Positions 1 through 7,479 are shown, numbered from the stretch's first letter. The stretch: 8,412 bases of DNA from Helicobacteraceae bacterium (GCA_003250175.1 QKHD01000031.1:1-8412); one strand, 5' to 3'. Made by a program: numbers and translations. Notes: generated from the sequence alone by a model not told the origin.

Positions 1-148
1 CTGCGTGACCTCCTGCCCTGCGCCGATATTAAAAATGTCCGGGGCGAGGGGTATGTTTTTCAAAAAGTTTCCAACCCGACATAAATTCGAATCTTTCTCG
101 AATCTTCTTTTTTACAATTTTCTCATCAGACGATTGAAGGAGATTCCG
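1..148. other. AT-rich leader region without a recognisable gene
   Basis: No convincing coding sequence lies here. An open frame continues upstream of the ATG at 149 to about position 5, but it has no ribosome binding site at its other possible start, and its translation is low-complexity and unlike a conserved protein. The stretch from about 50 to 125 is clearly AT-richer than the rest of the window, as expected of a promoter region. A weak sigma70-like pair can be drawn: TTCAAA at 59-64 and TAAATT at 82-87 with a 17-nt spacer, each matching 4 of 6 consensus bases. This is suggestive only. Confidence 0.4.
87..106. repeat. Tandem 9-nt direct repeat with 11-nt period (possible operator)
   Basis: TCGAATCTT occurs at 87-95 and again at 98-106, so the two copies are one helical turn apart. 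The first copy overlaps the palindrome ATTCGAAT at 85-92 and abuts a weak -10-like element at 82-87. Direct repeats with an 11-nt period are the usual layout of binding sites for tandem dimers of OmpR/PhoB-type response regulators. That role here is inference from spacing alone, and the repeats could be chance in AT-rich DNA. Confidence 0.35.
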
Positions 149-277
149 ATGAGAAAGCTGCTGCAAAAACTTTTCGCCACGTCTTCCGCTGCAAGACCCC
201 ACCTGCTCTATTCCGAAGTCATGTTTAAATCCTACGACAACACCTTTGTCGAAGTCCGTCTCTGCCGGATGAAATAA
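149..277 (+). CDS. Hypothetical small protein, 42 residues
   Basis: I do not recognise this protein. The ATG at 149 is preceded by AAGGAGA at 137-143 with a 5-nt gap, one of the best Shine-Dalgarno sites in the window, and this is why I prefer this start over the longer open frame that begins upstream. The product is basic at its N-terminus (MRKLLQKLF...) and ends R-L-C-R-M-K. It has no clear membrane segment; residues 2-9 could form a short amphipathic helix. A hairpin with a T-tract overlaps the TAA stop, which supports a short independent transcript. The gene is separated from the large kinase gene by 113 nt that contain a terminator and a new promoter, so the two are probably not co-transcribed by default. 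It could also be a leader peptide or a chance frame. Confidence 0.5.
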   Translation: MRKLLQKLFATSSAARPHLLYSEVMFKSYDNTFVEVRLCRMK

Positions 278-293
278 CTCCGGCCCGCTTTTT
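264..293 (+). terminator. Rho-independent-like terminator after the small gene
   Basis: GCCGGA at 264-269 pairs perfectly with TCCGGC at 279-284 across a 9-nt loop that contains the stop codon of the small gene. The sequence CCGC then leads to TTTTT at 289-293, and after CCCC a second T run at 298-302. The 6-bp stem is GC-rich, but the T-tract starts four bases after it, so termination may be moderate. A terminator here would insulate the downstream kinase gene. Confidence 0.5.
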
Positions 294-329
294 CCCCTTT
301 TTACAAACGTTTTCCTCTGTTTTTTGCCG

Positions 330-359
330 TTGCAGGCCCAATTAAAAATGTGTTAGTAT
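330..359 (+). promoter_or_regulatory. Probable sigma70-type promoter with extended -10 for the large kinase gene
   Basis: A -35-like TTGCAG (330-335) and a -10-like TAGTAT (354-359) are separated by 18 nt. The -10 is preceded by TG at 351-352, giving the extended -10 form TGnTAGTAT. The predicted transcript would start near 366, leaving a leader of about 25 nt that contains the GGGGAG ribosome binding site at 379-384. The element matches are partial, so the extended -10 is the strongest part of the case. Confidence 0.45.
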
Positions 360-390
360 TGTTTTTATCGAGTCGTTTGGGGAGTTTCGT

Positions 391-3300
391 ATGAAAATAT
401 CGGGTTATCAGGTGCAAGAAGAGCTCTCCCGCTCTTCCAAAACCACCGTTTACCGCGCCATCCGTGAAGAAGACGGCACCGAACTGATCCTCAAAGTTCC
501 CCTCCCCCTTGATTACGACGACACCCTCATCCACCGCATCAAAAACGAATACAGCATCCTTACGGCCCTCGCCCTGCCCGGAACCCCCCAGGCGTGCGAA
601 CTGCACATCCAGGGCGGCGAGGTTGTGCTCTGCATGACGGCGCTCCCTGGCCGGCGGCTGGACCGCCTTATCATCACGGAAAACCTCACCCTGGAGACCA
701 AGCTCCGCTTTGCCGTCTCCCTGGCCGAGATTCTCGATGCCGTCCATATCCGGGGGGTGATCCACAAGGATATCAACCCCAGCAACATCATCTGCGACCT
801 GGATAAAAAAAGCTGCGGCCTGATCGACTTCGGCCTGGCGACAAAAAGCCGCGGGCAGTTTGCGGAAGCGCGGATTCCGGAGCTGCTGGAAGGCACCCTG
901 GCCTACATGGCTCCGGAGCAGAGCGGCCGCATGAACCGTGAGGTGGACTGGCGCAGCGACCTCTATGCCCTGGGGGCGACCCTTTATCACCTCTTCACCG
1001 GAAAAATCCCCTTTGCCCAAACCGACCGCATGGCGGTGATCTACGCCCACATGGCCGAAGAGCCCCAGCCCCCGCACCAGATCGCTCCGGAACTTCCGGA
1101 GGTTGTCGGCAACATTATCCTGCGCCTCATGGCCAAGGAGCCCGAGGAGCGCTACCAGTCCGCCGGCGGCCTCGCCTCCGATCTGCGCCACTGCCTGGAG
1201 AGCCTCACGCCTGAGGGCACCATTGCCCCCTTCTCCCTGCGCCTGCACGATATCAGCCGGGCGTTCCGCATCCCCGGCAAACTCTACGGACGGCGCAAAG
1301 AGGTGCAGGCTCTGATGGAGTCCTTCGCCCGTATCGAGAAGGGCGACAAGGAGCTCTTTTTGGTCTCCGGATACTCCGGCATCGGCAAGACCTCGCTCAT
1401 TAACGAAATCTACAAACCGGTCACCCGCAAACAGGGCTACTTCATCTCCGGAAAATTCGACCAGTTTCAGCGGGAGGTGCCCTACGCCGCCTTCTCCGCC
1501 GCGTTTGGCCAGCTGGCCAGACAGATTCTCTCCGGAAGCGCCCAGGAGCTGGAGCACTGGCGCCGGGTGATTCTCGCCGCCGTGGGCAGCAACGGCCGGG
1601 TCGTTACCGACGTCATTCCGGAGCTTGAAGCGGTCATCGGCCGCCAGCCCCCCGTACCCGATCTGGGCCCGCTGGAGAGCACCAACCGGTTTAACCTCGT
1701 CTTTAGCACCCTGGTCGAGCACCTCTCCGGACGGGAGCACCCGCTGGTACTCTTCCTGGATGATTTACAGTGGATCGACGGTGCCTCTTTGCGCCTGCTC
1801 GAAACCCTGCTCAAGGAGATGGAGCTGGGCTATTTTCTGCTTATCGGCGCCTACCGCGACAACGAAGTGGACGACGCCCACCCCCTCATGCTTGCGCTCA
1901 GCGCCCTGGAAAAGGGGGATGTCACCCAAAGAAGCGTCACCCTCGCCCCCTTGGGTGAAAGCGATGTGGAGCAGCTGGTCTCCGACACCCTGCACGCCAT
2001 GGGCAGCCAGGTCAAGGCGCTGGCCGAACTGATCCACGACAAAACCGCCGGGAATCCCTTCTTTGTCAACCACTTCCTAAAAAATCTCTACGACGAAGGG
2101 CTGCTGCGCTTTGACGAGGAACAAAGCGCCTGGCAGTGGGACCTGGAGGAGATCGGCCAGCGGGGGATCACGGACAACGTCGTCGACCTGCTGATCGACC
2201 GGATCAACCGCCTCGAACCCCTTGAACGACGCGTACTGAGCTTTGCGGCCTGCATCGGCGGCGAATTCTCCCCCAACCTCATCGCCACCATTGCCGCCGA
2301 TGATCCGGAGCCCATTCACGACGCGTTGGACAATGCCGCCACGGCGGGCTTTCTTCTCTGGCTGGGCAGCGGCAGCGGCCGGAACGAAACCCTCTACCGT
2401 TTTCCCCACGACCGTATCCAGCAGGCGGCTTATTCCCTGATTGTTCCGGACGAACTGGCCGCCACCCACCTGGCCATCGGGCAGCGGCTGCTAGCCGCCT
2501 GGGACAAAGAGGCCCATCCGGAGGAGATTTTCCGCATCACCGACCAGCTCAACCTGGGTCAATCCGCCATTGCCGACCGATCCTTTGGTCTGGAACTGCT
2601 GCAGCTAAGCTACGACGCGGCGTGCCGAGCCAAAAAAGCCGCCGCCTTCACCTCGGCGCTGGAGTACCTCAAGGAGGCGGAAAAACTGGCTCCGGAGCGT
2701 CTCTGGGAGACGCGGCACGATTTTCTCTTTAACCTCTACCGCGAACTGGCGGAGTCCTACTACATCAACGCCGACTTCGCCAAGGCCGAAGCCCTCTTCG
2801 CCCTGCTGGACTCACGGGCCAGGGACAACACGGCCAAGGCGCAGATCTACGATCTGCAGCTCACTCTCTTTATCAACCGCGGCCAGCTCAAGCAGGCGCT
2901 GGAGATCGGCAATAAAGGTCTGGCCATGTTTGACCAGGCCTTTCCGGAGCGTGCCGAGGAGCTGCTGGCGGCCAAGGGTACCGAATTTGCCCGTATCAAG
3001 CAGAACCTCAAAGAAATTCCCGATGTGATGGCCCTGGCCAAACATCCGGCCATGGACAATCCCGCCATGGAGACGGTCATGGACCTGCTCATGAACTTGG
3101 GGATTCCCGCCTTCATGGCCAAAAAAGAGCTCTTTCCCGTGGTGGGCTTCCGGATGGTCAACCTCTCCCTAGAACACGGCAACTGCAAGGTTTCCGCCTA
3201 CGGCTACGGCTTTTACGGCATGATTTTAGGAGCGGCCATGGGGGATTACGCGGGGGGCTACGCCTTCGGCAAACTCGCCCTGGCCCTGCAGGAACGCTTT

Positions 3301-5568
3301 GACAACCGGGCCCTCACCTGCAAACTCTACCGCATCTACGGCGCCTACATCGACAGCTGGACCCGCCCCTACAGCGAGGGGGTCGAGCACCTGCGCTACG
3401 CCTACCGCGCCGGGATCGAAACGGGGGATCTGGTCTATGCGGGCTACTGCCTCAACCACATCTTTATTCGGCAGTTCCTCATCGCCGATACCTTAGAGAC
3501 GCTGGAGGCGGAGACGGAAAAAGGGCTGCTCTACTTCCGCCGAAGCCAGGACGACTCCGTCGAAGCGTTGCAGCGGATGCTGCTGCAGATTGTCCGGGCC
3601 CTGCAGGGCAAAACCACCTCGGCCACCGTCCTTGGCGGCAGCCACTTTGACGAAGCCAAGGAAGCGGCGGCCTGGAAAGAGAAAAACTACGGCACCATCC
3701 TCGCCTATTACTACACCTACAAACTCCAGTTGAACTATCTGTTCAAGGAGCATGCGGATGCCCTGCGTTTCTCCGAACAGGCCGAAGCTTACCTGGACAA
3801 TATGCTGGGCAACATCCTCAAGGTCGAATGGGTCTTTTACACAGCGCTCAGCCACCTGGCCCAGGCCGAGCATGCTGCCTCTGCGCAGCGGGCCGCCCAT
3901 CTGACCAAGGCGGAGGAGCTGACGGCTATGATGGCCCAGTGGGCTGCCTACAACCCCCGAAACTTTCACCACAAGCTCTCCCTCCTCGAAGGAGAGCGCC
4001 ACCGGATCGAAGGGCGCCACTGGGAGGCTTTGGCCTGCTACGCCCAGGGGATCAAAGAGGCCAAACGGTGCGGGATTTTGCTGGATGAGGCCCTGGGGTG
4101 CGAACTGGCCGCCGCCCATCTCTACGCCCGTAATCTGGAGGGGCCCGGCGAGTGGTACATCCACCGCGCCCTGCGCCTCTATACCTTCTGGGGTGCCAAG
4201 GCCAAGGTGGCCGATCTGAAAAAACGCTTTCCCCTTTTGGGAACGGTGAGCATCCCCTTTGCTCCGGAGGGCGGCCATGCCCACCAAACTCTGGTGGAGA
4301 GCAGCAGCACCGAAGAGAACCTGGACCTTGAGAGCGTCATGAAAAATGCCCGGCTCCTCTCCTCCACCCTGGTCTACCCCAAGCTCATCGAACACCTCAT
4401 GAACATGGCCATGGAGACCAGCGGCGCCCAAAAGGCCGCCCTGCTCCTGGTGGACAACGGGCAGCTGCTCATCGAAGCGGAGAAGGAGCCGGGGCACGCC
4501 CCGAGAATTCTGATCGCGTCGCCCCTGGAGGAGAACGACCCCCGTTACCCCACCGGCGTGCTGCTCTATGCCCAGCGCAGCGGCCAGACGGTTTTGCTGG
4601 ACGACGCCCTGCGTCCGGAGGGGGGCTTTGACGGCGACGGCTACATCACCGCCAACCGCGTGCGCTCCGTTCTGGCCCTGCCCATCCTGCTGCGGGACAA
4701 AGTCCGGGCGATTCTCTACCTGGAGAACCGCTCCGTTGCCGGCGCCTTTACCATCGGGCGGCTGCAGGTGCTCAACATCTTCGCCTCCCAGGCGGCCATC
4801 TCCCTGGAAAATGCCCAGCTCTACGGCCGCCTCGAACAGCGGGTCGAAGCGGAGATCAAAAAACGCGAGGAGCAGGAGCAGATCGCCATCCAGCAGAGTA
4901 AACTGGCCGCCATGGGCGAGATGATCGGCAACATCGCCCACCAGTGGCGCCAGCCCCTCACGGCCCTTGGCGTGCTGGTGCAGGACCTGCAGGATGCCCA
5001 CGCCCACAACGAACTGGACACCGAATACCTCGACCAGAACGTGGTCAATGCCATGTCGCTGCTGCACAAGATGTCCGATACGATCAACGACTTCCAGAAC
5101 TTCTTCAAGCCGGACAAATCGCGGGAGCACTTCCTGGTAGCCGAGGTGGTCGAAGACACCCTGAGCATCATCGGCACCAGCCTGCTAAACAACAATATCC
5201 ATGTGGAGATGGAGATGCAGGAGGGGCTCACCATCAACGGCTTTAGGAATGAGTACGGCCAGGTGCTGCTCAACCTGCTGAGCAATGCGAAAGATGTCCT
5301 GCTCAAACAGCAGCAAAACGAGCGGCATATCTGGATCAAAAGCCGCTCGGAAAACGGCAAAACCCTGCTCTTGATTGAAGACAACGGCGGCGGGATCGAC
5401 GAGGCGATCATGGGGAAAATCTTCGAGCCCTACTTTACGACCAAGTTTAAATCGGAAGGTACGGGGATCGGGCTTTATATGTCCAAGATGATTATCGAGC
5501 GGAGCATGGGCGGACGCATTTACGTCCGTAACGGCGAAGCGGGTGCCCTCTTTACGGTTGAGGTGTAG
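391..5568 (+). CDS. Trifunctional Ser/Thr protein kinase / AAA ATPase / GAF sensor histidine kinase, 1725 residues
   Basis: A giant cytoplasmic signalling protein. Residues 1-270 form a protein kinase domain: beta3 Lys35, alphaC Glu53, catalytic loop HKDINPSN (Asp127, Asn132), DFG at 146-148, APE at 174-176 and Asp190. The glycine loop is degenerate, and the usual catalytic-loop Lys is Asn129. Residues about 297-560 form an AAA/STAND ATPase with Walker A GYSGIGKT (327-334) and Walker B LFLDD (454-458). The family motif FPHDRIQQAAYS follows at 671-682, then an alpha-helical, TPR-like region to about 1300. A GAF domain (about 1325-1478) and a coiled coil lead to the DHp helix with HQWRQPL (phosphoacceptor His1517). 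The HATPase domain has Asn1632, DNGGGI (1664-1669) and GTGIGLYM (1690-1697). There are no membrane segments and no receiver domain. GGGGAG lies 6 nt before the ATG. The length and domain order are normal for this family. The ligand and the partner response regulator are unknown. Confidence 0.95.
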   Translation: MKISGYQVQEELSRSSKTTVYRAIREEDGTELILKVPLPLDYDDTLIHRIKNEYSILTALALPGTPQACELHIQGGEVVLCMTALPGRRLDRLIITENLTLETKLRFAVSLAEILDAVHIRGVIHKDINPSNIICDLDKKSCGLIDFGLATKSRGQFAEARIPELLEGTLAYMAPEQSGRMNREVDWRSDLYALGATLYHLFTGKIPFAQTDRMAVIYAHMAEEPQPPHQIAPELPEVVGNIILRLMAKEPEERYQSAGGLASDLRHCLESLTPEGTIAPFSLRLHDISRAFRIPGKLYGRRKEVQALMESFARIEKGDKELFLVSGYSGIGKTSLINEIYKPVTRKQGYFISGKFDQFQREVPYAAFSAAFGQLARQILSGSAQELEHWRRVILAAVGSNGRVVTDVIPELEAVIGRQPPVPDLGPLESTNRFNLVFSTLVEHLSGREHPLVLFLDDLQWIDGASLRLLETLLKEMELGYFLLIGAYRDNEVDDAHPLMLALSALEKGDVTQRSVTLAPLGESDVEQLVSDTLHAMGSQVKALAELIHDKTAGNPFFVNHFLKNLYDEGLLRFDEEQSAWQWDLEEIGQRGITDNVVDLLIDRINRLEPLERRVLSFAACIGGEFSPNLIATIAADDPEPIHDALDNAATAGFLLWLGSGSGRNETLYRFPHDRIQQAAYSLIVPDELAATHLAIGQRLLAAWDKEAHPEEIFRITDQLNLGQSAIADRSFGLELLQLSYDAACRAKKAAAFTSALEYLKEAEKLAPERLWETRHDFLFNLYRELAESYYINADFAKAEALFALLDSRARDNTAKAQIYDLQLTLFINRGQLKQALEIGNKGLAMFDQAFPERAEELLAAKGTEFARIKQNLKEIPDVMALAKHPAMDNPAMETVMDLLMNLGIPAFMAKKELFPVVGFRMVNLSLEHGNCKVSAYGYGFYGMILGAAMGDYAGGYAFGKLALALQERFDNRALTCKLYRIYGAYIDSWTRPYSEGVEHLRYAYRAGIETGDLVYAGYCLNHIFIRQFLIADTLETLEAETEKGLLYFRRSQDDSVEALQRMLLQIVRALQGKTTSATVLGGSHFDEAKEAAAWKEKNYGTILAYYYTYKLQLNYLFKEHADALRFSEQAEAYLDNMLGNILKVEWVFYTALSHLAQAEHAASAQRAAHLTKAEELTAMMAQWAAYNPRNFHHKLSLLEGERHRIEGRHWEALACYAQGIKEAKRCGILLDEALGCELAAAHLYARNLEGPGEWYIHRALRLYTFWGAKAKVADLKKRFPLLGTVSIPFAPEGGHAHQTLVESSSTEENLDLESVMKNARLLSSTLVYPKLIEHLMNMAMETSGAQKAALLLVDNGQLLIEAEKEPGHAPRILIASPLEENDPRYPTGVLLYAQRSGQTVLLDDALRPEGGFDGDGYITANRVRSVLALPILLRDKVRAILYLENRSVAGAFTIGRLQVLNIFASQAAISLENAQLYGRLEQRVEAEIKKREEQEQIAIQQSKLAAMGEMIGNIAHQWRQPLTALGVLVQDLQDAHAHNELDTEYLDQNVVNAMSLLHKMSDTINDFQNFFKPDKSREHFLVAEVVEDTLSIIGTSLLNNNIHVEMEMQEGLTINGFRNEYGQVLLNLLSNAKDVLLKQQQNERHIWIKSRSENGKTLLLIEDNGGGIDEAIMGKIFEPYFTTKFKSEGTGIGLYMSKMIIERSMGGRIYVRNGEAGALFTVEV

Positions 5569-6517
5569 CACCTTTAGCGGTATGAATGGGAAAGCGGATC
5601 GTAAAACGTACGCCGCCCGATTCCGTGTTATCGGCCCAGATCTCCCCCTTGAGGCTTTCGAGTACGATCAGTCGGCTCATGTAGAGGCCGATGCCCGTGC
5701 CTTCGTCGCCCTTGGTGGTGACGTAGGGCTCGAAAATTTCGTCCAGCACCTCCGGAGCGATGCCGCCGGCATTGTCCTCCACGTATAAAACACACGCACC
5801 CGGCTCCTCTTGGGTGGTAATGTTGATCCACTTGTCTTCCCGCCATACGGGGCCGTGGGCCTCGCAGGCATTTTTCACCAGATTGACCACCACGTGGCAA
5901 AGCTCGTTGTGGGGAATCCACGCGCTAACCGGGTCGCCCCCGATATGGACCTTGACACTGTTGCTGTTTAAAAGGGCGCTCAGCAGGCTGATGGACTGCT
6001 TGAGGGTGGCGTGCAGCTCCTTAAGCTCGCAGCTCTTTTCCGGCTGGAAAAAGTTTTTGAAGTCATTGATGGTGTTGTTCATAAACTCCAGCTGGCGGCG
6101 CTGATCGTCGGCGTAGCTGGCGATAAACTTTTGATCCAGTTCGCCCCGTTCAAAACTCTCCGTCAGGTTCATGCCCAAGAGACCCAGCACGGTTAGAGGC
6201 TGTTTCCACTGGTGGGAGATGGCGGCCACCATCTCGCCGATGGCCGCCATTTTGGACTGGTAGGCCAGCATGTCTTCCTGCTCTTTGTAGCGGCGAATCC
6301 CTTCTTGCACCTTTTTTTCCAGGTCGCGTTTGAGGTTGTGGAGCTGCTTTTCCATTTTGTCGGAAAAGCGCAGCAGGCGGCTGGAGTCCTGGAGAAGTTT
6401 TTCGTACTCCGTGACCATCCGGCCTAAGCGCTCTTTGGTCTCGTCGGCGGTGGCGGCATGATCTTCCAGCCACGTTTTCGCCTCCGAAAGCACCTGCTGA
6501 TTGTCATCAAAAAGCAT
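5552..6517 (-). CDS. Soluble sensor histidine kinase with N-terminal coiled-coil stalk, likely output of the Sia module, 321 residues
   Basis: A complete histidine kinase core. Residues 1-85 are almost wholly helical/coiled coil with no membrane segment and no PAS or GAF domain. They contain the motif EYEKLL...RLLRFSDK (about 37-54), which resembles the stalk ahead of catalytic domains in some GGDEF proteins. The DHp helix carries SHQWKQPL with phosphoacceptor His102. The ATPase domain has the N box NLVKNACEA (Asn216), EDNAGGI (Asp248), and GTGIGLYM (273-280). It has no receiver domain. It is the last gene of the operon and starts 3 nt after the stop of the SiaC-family gene. AAGGG (6525-6529) lies 7 nt before the ATG, inside the preceding gene, which suggests translational coupling. 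Its position equals that of the diguanylate cyclase SiaD in Pseudomonas. I infer, but cannot show, that SiaC binds the stalk and switches kinase activity. Its 3' end overlaps the convergent large kinase gene by 17 bp. Confidence 0.93.
   Translation of the reverse strand: MLFDDNQQVLSEAKTWLEDHAATADETKERLGRMVTEYEKLLQDSSRLLRFSDKMEKQLHNLKRDLEKKVQEGIRRYKEQEDMLAYQSKMAAIGEMVAAISHQWKQPLTVLGLLGMNLTESFERGELDQKFIASYADDQRRQLEFMNNTINDFKNFFQPEKSCELKELHATLKQSISLLSALLNSNSVKVHIGGDPVSAWIPHNELCHVVVNLVKNACEAHGPVWREDKWINITTQEEPGACVLYVEDNAGGIAPEVLDEIFEPYVTTKGDEGTGIGLYMSRLIVLESLKGEIWADNTESGGVRFTIRFPIHTAKGATPQP
5561..5573. terminator. Short hairpin at the convergent gene ends (weak)
   Basis: AGGTG TAG CACCT is a perfect 5-bp inverted repeat with a 3-nt loop. 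The loop is the stop codon of the + strand kinase gene, and the hairpin lies within the last codons of the - strand histidine kinase gene. It is followed on the + strand by only TT, so it falls short of a canonical terminator. It may still slow polymerase from either side. No better terminator is visible near this junction. Confidence 0.2.
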
Positions 6518-6520
6518 GGA

Positions 6521-6898
6521 TCAACCCTTGGTTTCCAGCAGCTGGAATGTGACATGCTCCAACTCTTCGGAGAACTCTTCGCCAAACTCCATGATCGTGT
6601 CGTCGTCCTCCTGGTAGTGCCAGTTGACCGTCACCTGACGGCCGTTGGCCCCCAGGCTTTCCAGGCGGTCGAAGAGGTTGAACAGCACCTTGACGCTGCT
6701 GCTGTTAAAGTAGATCAGGCGAAAATCGACATGCAGCGGGGTCTCGGCTGCCTCCAACTCGGCCAGCTTGTCAAAAAAAGGCTGATAAAAGGCGGTGACG
6801 TTTTCCGGAAACGACTCCCCGCTGATCGAAATGGTTCCGGAGGCCTCCACGCGGATCTCCGGAGTGCTTTCGGTCCCTTCTACAAACATGGCTTCCAT
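6521..6898 (-). CDS. siaC: SiaC-family regulatory phosphoprotein (DUF1987), 125 residues
   Basis: SiaC proteins have a SpoIIAA/STAS-like role: a kinase (SiaB) phosphorylates them, a phosphatase (SiaA) reverses this, and the unphosphorylated form binds and activates an output enzyme. Family marks seen here are STPEI near the N-terminus (11-15), GESFPENV (27-34), and the central IYFNSSSVK (62-70), which matches the family's YFNTSS-type phosphoacceptor segment. The usual Thr is Ser66 here, with Ser67 and Ser68 next to it. The length is normal for the family (about 125). CTCCTT at 6904-6909, read as AAGGAG on this strand, sits 5 nt before the ATG at 6898, so I prefer it to the internal Met4. The gene begins 13 nt after the SiaB-family gene and ends 3 nt before the histidine kinase gene. 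The assignment rests on sequence motifs and on the flanking SiaA and SiaB homologues. Confidence 0.9.
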   Translation of the reverse strand: MEAMFVEGTESTPEIRVEASGTISISGESFPENVTAFYQPFFDKLAELEAAETPLHVDFRLIYFNSSSVKVLFNLFDRLESLGANGRQVTVNWHYQEDDDTIMEFGEEFSEELEHVTFQLLETKG

Positions 6899-6911
6899 TC
6901 ACGCTCCTTGC

Positions 6912-7466
6912 TTAAATATATGATTTGAAGAGGAAGAGGTGTTTGCCCCCTCCCTCGGGTTGTAGGATAAACTCGATCGGTTCCGAGGCGGTCTTGGCGA
7001 TCTCCAAAAACCCAAGCCCGGCTCCCTTGCTCTCTTCCTCCGTCTCTTCGCGCATCTTTTCGCGGTAGGCCTTTTTAATGGCGTCGCGGTCCATGGTCTG
7101 CAGCTCTTCGAGTTTGTTCTTTAGGCGCGCTACGGCACTGTCGGAGACGTAGTTGGCGCAGGAGACGTAGTATTTTTTCCTGGCCGGTTCCTTGCCGATC
7201 ACCACCATGCCCGCACGCATCTCGCCCTCTTCCTTGTCGCCGGTCAGGGTGTCGTTGGAGTAGCGGATAATGTTCTGCACTTGCTCGACAAAGATGGAGA
7301 AGACCTTTTTGCCCGTCATCCGGTCCTCGTCTTCCGATTGGAACTTCAGCTTGATGGTATCGCCCACCGCCAGCAGGACTTTTTGGGAAAAGTAGCCGTT
7401 GTAGAAGAAGATCACCCCTTCCTGATTGGCCAGATTTCGCAGTTCGTTCATTTTTGCAAATTCCAT
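6912..7466 (-). CDS. siaB: SiaB-family protein kinase (DUF6272, GHKL fold), 184 residues
   Basis: SiaB proteins are small GHKL-type Ser/Thr kinases, comparable to anti-sigma kinases, that phosphorylate SiaC. The typical N-terminal segment GVIFFYNGYFSQ (17-28) is present. An N-box-like helix FVEQVQNIIRYS (59-70, Glu61 and Asn65) should bind Mg-ATP, and a glycine-rich lid KGAGLG (147-152) follows, so the ATP site looks intact. Residues 112-146 are highly charged and helical, which is common between the N box and the G box in this family. The protein is cytosolic with no membrane segment. GAGGAG (7472-7477 read on this strand) lies 5 nt before the ATG; an alternative start at Met6 has no better site. 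The gene is 13 nt downstream of the SiaA-like phosphatase gene and 13 nt upstream of siaC, as expected of a co-expressed kinase-phosphatase-substrate set. Confidence 0.9.
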   Translation of the reverse strand: MEFAKMNELRNLANQEGVIFFYNGYFSQKVLLAVGDTIKLKFQSEDEDRMTGKKVFSIFVEQVQNIIRYSNDTLTGDKEEGEMRAGMVVIGKEPARKKYYVSCANYVSDSAVARLKNKLEELQTMDRDAIKKAYREKMREETEEESKGAGLGFLEIAKTASEPIEFILQPEGGGKHLFLFKSYI

Positions 7467-7479
7467 TCCTGCTCCTCTG

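Noticed and set aside
5..148. Upstream extension of the 42-residue frame to 90 residues from an ATG at 5
   Set aside because: The ATG at 149 has a far better ribosome binding site. The extension crosses AT-rich, promoter-like DNA and gives an unremarkable, Phe-rich peptide.
301..1740. Long open frame of 479 codons on the - strand
   Set aside because: It lies antisense to the kinase and ATPase domains, whose motifs are unmistakable on the + strand. GC-rich codon bias suppresses stops on the opposite strand, there is no ribosome binding site, and the translation looks like no known family.
3493..5130. Open frame of 545 codons on the - strand
   Set aside because: It is antisense to the helical, GAF and DHp parts of the giant kinase. 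Its translation is rich in G, Q, V and L without domain motifs, which is typical of a codon-bias shadow.
391..5568. The giant kinase as a fusion or frameshift artefact
   Set aside because: The same domain order and length occur in an established trifunctional kinase family, and the frame is continuous with consistent composition throughout.
5543..6473. Several + and - strand frames of 60-120 codons overlapping the small histidine kinase
   Set aside because: The histidine kinase frame carries all catalytic motifs. The others lack motifs and ribosome binding sites.
6912..7466. Reading the SiaB-like protein as a histidine kinase fragment
   Set aside because: It has no DHp domain or acceptor His. 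Its size, N-terminal segment and position between a PP2C phosphatase and a SiaC-family gene fit a SiaB kinase.
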